DNA from: CAYYMD01 sp964480425
GTDB lineage: Bacteria > Planctomycetota > Phycisphaerae > SM23-33
Length of the DNA: 6,941 nt
Assembly: GCA_964480425.1 (NCBI GenBank)
Contig: CAYZPY010000135.1
Location: 1-6,941 of the forward strand
Reading direction: 5' to 3'
Positions 1 to 5,178 of the stretch are shown piece by piece; within the stretch, counting starts at the first letter, position 1; each line of letters begins with the position of its first letter. The notes under the pieces were generated by a model, which saw nothing but the letters and a program-made list of their open reading frames with translations, ran no database searches and had not been told where the DNA came from. Both the position numbers and the translations under genes were made by a program.

Positions 1-1910
1 TGCGAATACTTGTCGCTGACCGGGAGCACCGCCGCCTGCACCGGCGCCAGCCACAGCGGGAACTCGCCGGCGAAGTGCTCGATAAGTATGCCCACGAACC
101 TTTCCATCGAGCCGAACGGCGCCCTGTGTATCAGCACGGGGCGGTGGGGACTGTTGTCGGTTCCGATGTATTCCAGCTCGAACCGCTGGGGTATGTTGTA
201 ATCCACCTGGATGGTGCCAAGCTGCCATTCTCTGCCGATGCAGTCCTTGACCACGAAGTCGATCTTCGGGCCGTAAAACGCCGCCTCGCCGGGCTCTTCG
301 GTGTAATCCATGCCCATGTCGCGAACGACCCGGCGGATGTTCTCCTCGGCAAGGTCCCAGTTCTCCGACGAGCCGGTGTACTTGGCGCTGTCGGGGTCGC
401 GCAGGCCCACCCGCACGCGGTAATCCTCCAGTCCCAGCGTTCCCAGGCACACCTTGGTCAGGTCCACGCAGGATTCTATCTCCGCCTGGAGCTGCTCGGG
501 CGTGCAGAATATGTGCGCGTCGTCCTGCGTGAAGCCGCGAACGCGGGTCAGACCGCTCAGCTCGCCCGACTGCTCGTAGCGGTACACGGTGCCGAATTCG
601 CTCAGACGCAGAGGTAGTTCGCGATAGCTGCGCTGCTTGTTTTTGTAAACCTGGATGTGGAACGGGCAGTTCATGGGCTTGACGAGCATGCCGTCCACCC
701 GGCCGGATTCGTCCTTCAGCGCGGTCAGGTACTTCGCCTTGGCCAGACGCTCCCACGCCTGCTCGCCGAACGGGTATCGTTTTGGGTCGATACCCGCGGC
801 CTCGACGAGCCGTCGCTCCTGGGGCAGTTCGTCCGAGTTCTGCTCGCCGTTTTTGTTAATCAGGTCGGTCAGTGCGTCGATAAGTTCTTTTCCGGCGGCG
901 TTCGCCGCCGGGACCATGGTGGGGAACAGTCCGTGCTCGTAGTAGGGGTAGTGCCCGCTTGTCCGCCACAGGTTGAGTTTGCCGATGTGTGGGGAGATGA
1001 CCGCCTGGTATCCGCGCCTGGTCAGTTCGCCTCGCAGCCAGTTCTCCAGCTCCATCCGCACGACGGCGCCTTTTGGCAGCCACAGCGGCAGTCCCGGACC
1101 TAACTGATCGGAGAAGGTGAACAGTTCCAGTTGCCGTCCGAGGATGCGATGGTCGCGTTTTTTCGCTTCCTCGACGCGCTGGAGGTGCTCGGTGAGTTGC
1201 TTTTTTTCGAAAAATGCGGTCCCGTAGATTCGGGTCAGCATTTTTCTGGATTCGTCGCCCCGCCAGTAGGCCCCGGCGGTGGTGAGCAGTTTGAACGCTT
1301 TTCCAAGTTTGCCCGTGTGCGGCAGGTGCGGTCCGCGGCACATGTCCACGAAATCGCCCTGTCGATATAGACTGACCGTCTCGACGCCCTCGGCGCCGAC
1401 CAGATCGTCTATCATCTCGATTTTGTATTCCTGCCCGCGCCGGCGGAAGAATTCCTTCGCCTCTTCGACGGGTATCTCCAGTCGCTCCAGCGGCGTCTTC
1501 TCCGAGACGATTTTGTGCATCTCCTGCTCGATTTCAGGCAGGTCATCGGCGCCGACGGGGCGGGGCAGGTCGAAATCGTAATAAAAACCGTACTGGTAAT
1601 CGTCCACCAGCGGCGGGCCTATCGTGTACTGCACCTTCGGGCCGTAAAGACGAATCACCGCCTCGGCGAGCACGTGTGCCGCCGTGTGTCGAAGCACCAC
1701 CAGACCCGCGGTGTCCCTGTCGGTTACTAACTTCAGCTCGCAGTCGCCCTCGGGCAGCGTCTGGTTCAGGTCGCGCAGCATCTCGTCCACCTCGGCCGCC
1801 ACCGCCGCACGCGCCAGCCCCTGCGATATGTCGCCGGCGACTTCCAGTGCCGTGACGGGCCTGTCGTATTCAAGTTTGTCGCCGTCGGGAAGTTTGACTG
1901 TCGTTTTCAT
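1..1910 (-). CDS. thrS: Threonyl-tRNA synthetase, C-terminus cut off by window edge
   Basis: Class II aminoacyl-tRNA synthetase that charges tRNA-Thr with threonine in the cytoplasm and hydrolyses mischarged Ser-tRNA-Thr. Reading from ATG at 1910, 636 codons are visible. Residues 1-60 are a TGS domain (starts MKTTVKLPDGDKLEY). The editing domain follows, with its zinc-type residues H75 and H79 (RHTAAHV) and C191 and H195 (MCRGPH). The catalytic core begins near residue 255 and carries the zinc ligands C415 (KPMNCPFH), H466 (QDDAHIFC) and H595 (LIHRAPFGSMERF), plus the motif 2 region TVYRYEQSG and RVRGFTQDD. The reading stops at VLPVSDKYS, so roughly the last 90-100 residues, the anticodon-binding domain, lie outside. 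Compared with the E. coli enzyme (C334, H385, H511), the core is shifted by about 80 residues. Most of that comes from an insertion at about residues 333-405. No clear Shine-Dalgarno sequence precedes the start, but the TGS domain fixes it well. Confidence 0.97.
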   Translation of the reverse strand, partial: MKTTVKLPDGDKLEYDRPVTALEVAGDISQGLARAAVAAEVDEMLRDLNQTLPEGDCELKLVTDRDTAGLVVLRHTAAHVLAEAVIRLYGPKVQYTIGPPLVDDYQYGFYYDFDLPRPVGADDLPEIEQEMHKIVSEKTPLERLEIPVEEAKEFFRRRGQEYKIEMIDDLVGAEGVETVSLYRQGDFVDMCRGPHLPHTGKLGKAFKLLTTAGAYWRGDESRKMLTRIYGTAFFEKKQLTEHLQRVEEAKKRDHRILGRQLELFTFSDQLGPGLPLWLPKGAVVRMELENWLRGELTRRGYQAVISPHIGKLNLWRTSGHYPYYEHGLFPTMVPAANAAGKELIDALTDLINKNGEQNSDELPQERRLVEAAGIDPKRYPFGEQAWERLAKAKYLTALKDESGRVDGMLVKPMNCPFHIQVYKNKQRSYRELPLRLSEFGTVYRYEQSGELSGLTRVRGFTQDDAHIFCTPEQLQAEIESCVDLTKVCLGTLGLEDYRVRVGLRDPDSAKYTGSSENWDLAEENIRRVVRDMGMDYTEEPGEAAFYGPKIDFVVKDCIGREWQLGTIQVDYNIPQRFELEYIGTDNSPHRPVLIHRAPFGSMERFVGILIEHFAGEFPLWLAPVQAAVLPVSDKYS

Positions 1911-1930
1911 GGTGTCGCTTCGTATCGGAT

Positions 1931-1959
1931 CAGGCAATCGCCTGCGGGACAATTACCCG
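1931..1959 (-). promoter_or_regulatory. Two abutting hairpins just upstream of thrS start
   Basis: On the minus strand two perfect inverted repeats sit end to end with no spacer. The first (1959-1945) is CGGG / CCCG around the 7-base loop TAATTGT. The second (1944-1931) is CAGGC / GCCTG around the loop GATT. The last base of the second stem is 20 bases before the thrS ATG, so folding could affect ribosome access. E. coli ThrRS represses its own mRNA by binding tRNA-like hairpins upstream of the start. The 7-base loop here invites comparison, but its central triplet is AUU rather than an NGU threonine anticodon, so the mechanism is only inferred. Confidence 0.4.
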
Positions 1960-1969
1960 GCATAAATAA

Positions 1970-2089
1970 AGACCGGTGCGAAAAGATACCCACAGCCGAC
2001 AACCACAACCGCGGCAGGATGTGCCTCGATTCGGTCATTACGATGTTGTGGCGTCGAGTTCGTTTCCGGGCATCTTTGCACACCGGTCT
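1970..2089 (-). repeat. 120-base inverted-repeat element in the thrS leader
   Basis: The segment 1970-1991 is complementary to 2068-2089 at 19 of 22 positions, with nine perfect pairs at the outer end (AGACCGGTG / CACCGGTCT). Inside, CCACAAC (2003-2009) pairs with GTTGTGG (2045-2051), and GAC (1998-2000) pairs with GTC (2053-2055). The apex holds a small hairpin, GGCA / TGCC (2013-2016 / 2022-2025). The nested pairing suggests one folded RNA in the thrS direction rather than two unrelated repeats. On the minus strand the closing stem is followed at once by a T-rich run (TTTATTTAT, about 1969-1961), which looks like an interrupted intrinsic terminator tail. It could be an attenuator for thrS, a terminator region for glgP, or a small palindromic element. 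No target-site duplication was seen. Confidence 0.5.
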
Positions 2090-2104
2090 GTTCTGGCGGT
2101 AAGT

Positions 2105-2141
2105 CGAATATCGTCCGCGATAAGATACGATATCATATTCG
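2105..2141 (-). promoter_or_regulatory. Mutually exclusive stems early in the thrS leader
   Basis: Two perfect 7-bp pairings share bases. CGAATAT at 2105-2111 is complementary to 2135-2141, and ATATCGT at 2108-2114 is complementary to 2127-2133. Positions 2108-2111 belong to both, so only one stem can form at a time. The segment starts about 11 bases after the transcription start inferred from the upstream -10 box. The segment is AT-rich, so chance pairing is a real possibility. Confidence 0.28.
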
Positions 2142-2158
2142 CCCATGTTGTCGAATTC

Positions 2159-2189
2159 ATTATAACAGACAATGGGGATAATGGGGCAA
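2159..2189 (-). promoter_or_regulatory. Candidate thrS promoter with extended -10
   Basis: The minus strand carries a perfect TATAAT at 2164-2159, preceded by TGT to give the extended -10 form TGnTATAAT (2167-2159). A weak -35 candidate, TTGCCC (2189-2184), lies 19 bases upstream; an extended -10 can tolerate that. Transcription would start near 2152, giving a thrS leader of about 240 bases. The box lies only 32 bases past the glgP stop codon, supporting separate transcription of thrS. No experimental support is visible. Confidence 0.45.
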
Positions 2190-2195
2190 TCGATT

Positions 2196-4769
2196 TTAAG
2201 CCCACCTGAGGAGCGAAACATCCGTTTTGTTTTCGAACAGGAGATGTCGTCCCACCACGCGGACGGTGTATCCCAGGCGACCGCTCCGTCGGCACGTAAT
2301 TTGGGCGCGGCAGCGAATTCGTCCCTCCCCGAGGTTCTCGACCTTTTCCATGGGCGTGGCCTGTCCGCTTGTGAACTGCTCGTTTTCGTCCAGCGAACCG
2401 TAATAAAGTTCCACCTGCACCTCCTCGGTCCCTATGTGGTGAAGGTTGACTACCGCTTCCACCAGCAGGTTCTTTCCCACGGGCGCCCCGTCGGGGCTGG
2501 AGTTCATGTTGTCGCTGACGCTCTCTATTGTGATTTTTTTGAAGTTATCCGCCAGGCGGCACTTTTTGCGGGCAAGTTCGCAGGCGCTGGAAAAACCGTT
2601 CGCCGAAAGGTCTTCCCAAAGTTTTGCAGCCGGGGCGTAGAATTCCTCGGCGTACTGGAGGATCATCCGGTTGATGCTAAATCGCGGCGCGAGTTTTGAC
2701 ATTGCCCGCTTCATCATGGAAATCCATTTCACGGGGAGATTATCCTCCCCGCGGTCGTAGAACAGGGGGACCACCTCGTGCTCCAGCAGGTCGTAGAGCG
2801 TCTGTGACTCCACCGAATTCTGGTAGTCCAGGTCGTGGTAATTTTCGTCGCCGCCGATGGCCCATCCGACGTCGGGTTGGTATCCTTCGGCCCACCAGCC
2901 GTCGAGTACCGAGAGGTTCAGTCCCCCGTTTGCGGCGGCCTTCATTCCGCTCGTTCCCGAGGCCTCCATGGGCCTCAGCGGCGTGTTGAGCCACACGTCG
3001 CATCCCTGGACCAGACGACGCGCGATGTTCATGTCGTAGTCTTCGATGAACACCATCGACCTGCGGAACGGCGCCTGCCTGGCCACGTGAATTATCCTGC
3101 GGATGAGCTCCTTGCCGGCCTTGTCCATCGGGTGACCCTTGCCGGCGAAGATGAGCTGGACGGGGCGTTGCCTGTCGTTGAGGATTTTCGCCAGGCGGTC
3201 CGTGTCCTGAAGAACCAGGTTCGCCCGCTTGTAAGTGGCGAACCTTCGCGCAAAGACGATGGTGAGCGCCTCGGGATCGAGAACCTTCCCGGCGTCGAGG
3301 CTTTCCGACTTTCCGGCGCCGCGCAGCACGAGCTGGTCGCGCAGTCGCCGCCGGGCGAATTCGACCAGACGCCGCCGGTTCCGCTGGTGTATGCGCCACA
3401 GTTCTGCGTCGTCTACGCCCTCCAGGGCTTCCCACGTTTTCTCATCCGGTGGCGTCGAGTGCCACCCGTCGCCCAGGTGCTCGCCGAGCAGGTGGCACAT
3501 CTCGGGGCTTATCCAGTTGCGGGTGTGGATGCCGTCGGTTATCGATGTGATGGGCGACTCCTCCTCGGGCGCGCCCGGCCAAATGCCCGACCACAAACGC
3601 CTGCTGACCTGCCCGTGCAGTTCGCTGACGCCGTTGCGGAACTCGCTGAGCTTCATCGCCAGCACCGTCAGACTCATCGGCTCGTCGTGATTGGAGGGGT
3701 CCTGCCTGCCGAGGGCGAAAAATGCGTTTCTGTCCAGGCCCAGGCGGGGCCAGTAGTTCGAAAAATATTTGTCGATAAGCCATGGTTCGAACGCGTCGTT
3801 GCCCGCAGGGACGGGCGTGTGCGTGGTGAATATGTTCGACGCCGACACCGCCTGCCGCGCCTGCTCGAAAGACAAACCCTCCCCGGACATCAGCGAACGA
3901 ATCCGCTCCAGCGCCAGAAAGGCCGAGTGACCTTCGTTTATGTGGAACGACGCGGGACGGATACCAAGCCCCTCGAGCATTCTTATTCCGCCCAGTCCCA
4001 GCACGATTTCCTGACGGATCCGCATCTCCCGGTCGCCGCCGTAAAGTTGTCCCGTTATATGACGGTAGGGCGGGGGGTTCTCGGGAAGGTTCGTATCGAG
4101 CATGTAAAGGTCCACTCGCCCCACGCGAACACGCCACACCTGGACCGTGACGTTGCGCTGCGGCATGGGAACGTGAACCCTCACCACGGCGCCTTCATCG
4201 TCGCGGACAAGCTCGATCGGAAGGTTGTAAAAGTCATTCAGCGGGAAGAGTTCCATCTGCCACCCGTCGGCGTTCAGCCGCTGGCGTAAGTACCCCTGCT
4301 GGTACAGCAGCCCCACGCTGACTATCGGTATGTCCATGTCCGATGCGCTTTTGAGGTAATCACCCGCCAGTACGCCCAGTCCTCCGGCGTATAGCGGCAT
4401 GCAGTCGACCAGGCCGTATTCGGCGCAGAAATACGCCGCCAGCGGCGTGGCGCCTCCGTATTTGCGACCGTGAGTTTTGGTCCACCATCCCCCTTGTTCC
4501 AGGTAACTCTTAAGCTCGTCCCACAGGCGGCGGACCTCGTCGAGAAAATGCTTATCCACGGACAGGTCCTTGAGCCGCTGCCTGTCCATCCTGCCCAGCA
4601 TGGCCACGGGATTGTGGTTTGTGGCTTCCCAGGCGTCCGTGTCCATCCGGGCGAAAAGGTTCTGCACCTCGCTGTGCCAGGACCATCGCAGATTATATGC
4701 CAGTTCCACCAGCGGCGCCAACTCATCAGGCGCCGCCGGAGATACGGTGAATGTCTTTAGTGGACGCAT
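2196..4769 (-). CDS. glgP: Alpha-glucan (glycogen) phosphorylase, short GT35 type
   Basis: PLP-dependent cytoplasmic enzyme that removes glucose from the non-reducing ends of glycogen or other alpha-1,4-glucans as glucose-1-phosphate. The gene is complete at 857 residues, the usual size for the short phosphorylase family found in many bacteria and archaea. Residues about 13-120 match the DUF3417 region at the N-terminus of this subfamily. The core then shows YAGGLGVLAGDYLKSASD (127-144), FHINEGH (275-281), FTTHTPVPAGND (314-325) and TDGIHTRNW (411-419). FARRFATYKR (506-515) holds R509 and K514, in the place of the phosphate-binding Arg and Lys. EASGTSGMKAAANG carries the PLP lysine K610. A C-terminal beta-rich region from about residue 732 ends in SLLRWA, typical of the family. 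The start at 4769 fits the N-terminal domain; an AGGAG lies upstream but 14 bases away, longer than ideal. No branching, debranching or glycogen synthase gene is next to it. Confidence 0.95.
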   Translation of the reverse strand: MRPLKTFTVSPAAPDELAPLVELAYNLRWSWHSEVQNLFARMDTDAWEATNHNPVAMLGRMDRQRLKDLSVDKHFLDEVRRLWDELKSYLEQGGWWTKTHGRKYGGATPLAAYFCAEYGLVDCMPLYAGGLGVLAGDYLKSASDMDIPIVSVGLLYQQGYLRQRLNADGWQMELFPLNDFYNLPIELVRDDEGAVVRVHVPMPQRNVTVQVWRVRVGRVDLYMLDTNLPENPPPYRHITGQLYGGDREMRIRQEIVLGLGGIRMLEGLGIRPASFHINEGHSAFLALERIRSLMSGEGLSFEQARQAVSASNIFTTHTPVPAGNDAFEPWLIDKYFSNYWPRLGLDRNAFFALGRQDPSNHDEPMSLTVLAMKLSEFRNGVSELHGQVSRRLWSGIWPGAPEEESPITSITDGIHTRNWISPEMCHLLGEHLGDGWHSTPPDEKTWEALEGVDDAELWRIHQRNRRRLVEFARRRLRDQLVLRGAGKSESLDAGKVLDPEALTIVFARRFATYKRANLVLQDTDRLAKILNDRQRPVQLIFAGKGHPMDKAGKELIRRIIHVARQAPFRRSMVFIEDYDMNIARRLVQGCDVWLNTPLRPMEASGTSGMKAAANGGLNLSVLDGWWAEGYQPDVGWAIGGDENYHDLDYQNSVESQTLYDLLEHEVVPLFYDRGEDNLPVKWISMMKRAMSKLAPRFSINRMILQYAEEFYAPAAKLWEDLSANGFSSACELARKKCRLADNFKKITIESVSDNMNSSPDGAPVGKNLLVEAVVNLHHIGTEEVQVELYYGSLDENEQFTSGQATPMEKVENLGEGRIRCRAQITCRRSGRLGYTVRVVGRHLLFENKTDVSLLRWA

Positions 4770-4774
4770 GCTGT

Positions 4775-4788
4775 GTTTGCAAACTCCT
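4775..4788 (-). promoter_or_regulatory. glgP ribosome binding site adjoining a 10-bp palindrome
   Basis: AGGAG on the minus strand (4788-4784) is the only good Shine-Dalgarno match before the glgP ATG, with a long spacing of 14 bases. Between it and the start lies the perfect palindrome GTTTGCAAAC (4775-4784), which shares one base with it. The half-site GCAAAC resembles those of LacI-family sugar repressors, but those operators normally have a central CG, so an operator role is a guess. Confidence 0.35.
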
Positions 4789-4813
4789 GTGCAGTCGGAC
4801 CGGTTCCAGCGCC

Positions 4814-4827
4814 GCGCAATGCTGCGC
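4814..4827 (-). promoter_or_regulatory. Small GC-rich hairpin in the glgP leader
   Basis: GCGCA / TGCGC form a perfect 5-bp stem around a 4-base loop (4819-4822). It lies between the candidate glgP promoter and the ribosome binding site, about 45 bases before the start codon. There is no T-run on either side, so it is not an intrinsic terminator. A role in mRNA stability or translation is possible; chance is also plausible in such GC-rich sequence. Confidence 0.25.
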
Positions 4828-4859
4828 CGAACGAGGCTCCGGCGGGTTGTTTTGAGTAT

Positions 4860-4868
4860 ATCATAACA
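4860..4868 (-). promoter_or_regulatory. Candidate glgP promoter, extended -10
   Basis: The minus strand reads TGTTATGAT (4868-4860), an extended -10 with five of six bases of TATAAT. It overlaps a second box, TATACT (4860-4855). No convincing -35 was found; the region 17-18 bases upstream reads TGAAAT. The glgP leader would be about 85 bases. Two other minus-strand -10-like boxes exist further up: GATAAT (4914-4909), with TGGACG 17 bases upstream, and a perfect TATAAT (4950-4945) without a clear -35. The true start is therefore uncertain. Confidence 0.42.
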
Positions 4869-4955
4869 ACCGTGCGCGCCGGAATTTCACCGACGACGGG
4901 TCCAGTTTATTATCATCGGCAATCGGCGAATCGTCCATTACGTGATTATAGCCAT

Positions 4956-4971
4956 ATATCTGCATATCTGC
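4956..4971. repeat. Tandem 8-bp direct repeat
   Basis: ATATCTGC occurs twice head to tail with no spacer, immediately before the GC-rich hairpin at 4973. It may be a regulator site or simple replication slippage; only two copies are present. Confidence 0.4.
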
Positions 4972-4972
4972 T

Positions 4973-5006
4973 CCGGGCGCACGCCGGCGGGCGGCACTGC
5001 GCCGGG
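4973..5006. repeat. Strong GC-rich hairpin between the divergent promoters
   Basis: CCGGGCGCA (4973-4981) pairs with TGCGCCGGG (4998-5006) at eight of nine positions. The stem continues inward as GCCG / CGGC (4983-4986 / 4992-4995) around the 5-base loop GCGGG. Neither strand has a T-run after the stem, so it does not look like an intrinsic terminator. It could separate the divergent transcription units, act as a DNA cruciform or protein site, or be part of a small transcript. Confidence 0.5.
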
Positions 5007-5123
5007 AAATTCCTCCCAGGCGCGCGAGGCGCAAAAATAAATCACCTTGATATCCGGTTGTGACGATAATTCAAGTATTCCTGCCAGACCGACGCATGCT
5101 GACGTCAATAGGGAATATTATCC

Positions 5124-5153
5124 TGCACACCGCGGATCAGAACCGCATATAAT
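5124..5153 (+). promoter_or_regulatory. Candidate promoter for the exported TPR protein gene
   Basis: A perfect TATAAT lies at 5148-5153. TGCACA (5124-5129) is 18 bases upstream and matches the -35 consensus at four of six positions. Transcription would start near 5160, leaving a short leader of about 20 bases. That leader contains a weak ribosome binding site, AGGG (5166-5169), 9 bases before the ATG at 5179. Confidence 0.5.
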
Positions 5154-5178
5154 TAAGTGGAAAGCAGGGTTAACAGCC

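Larger units (their letters stand above)
4770..5178. other. Divergent intergenic region between glgP and the TPR protein gene
   Basis: This stretch of 409 bases has no convincing gene. It lies between two genes transcribed away from each other and contains AT-rich patches (4850-4870, 4905-4970, 5035-5080, 5105-5155) that stand out from the GC-rich surroundings, as expected of promoters. It holds -10-like boxes for both strands, a GC-rich hairpin, a tandem 8-bp repeat, and a spaced inverted pair TATTCC / GGAATA (5076-5081 / 5112-5117). Whether the two genes share a regulator cannot be told from sequence. Confidence 0.7.

Noticed and set aside
75..617. Open frame of 180 codons on the plus strand
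   Set aside because: Antisense to the conserved catalytic core of thrS; no family resemblance.
1970..2089. Miniature transposable element
   Set aside because: Terminal inverted repeats are present, but there is no target-site duplication, no A/T-type insertion footprint, and the nested inner stems fit a folded RNA better. It is kept only as a rival reading.
1911..2195. T-box riboswitch upstream of thrS
   Set aside because: The conserved T-box antiterminator sequence (AGGGTGGNACCGCG type) is absent; the nearest stretch, GCCGCGGTTGTGG, does not fit.
2835..4289. Long open frame of 484 codons on the plus strand
   Set aside because: It lies wholly antisense to glgP, whose protein matches a known family along its full length. 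Long antisense open frames are common in GC-rich genes, and this translation shows no recognisable domain.
4973..5040. Intrinsic terminator at the GC-rich hairpins in the divergent region
   Set aside because: Neither strand has a T-run after the stem, and both neighbouring genes are transcribed away from this region, so no gene ends here.
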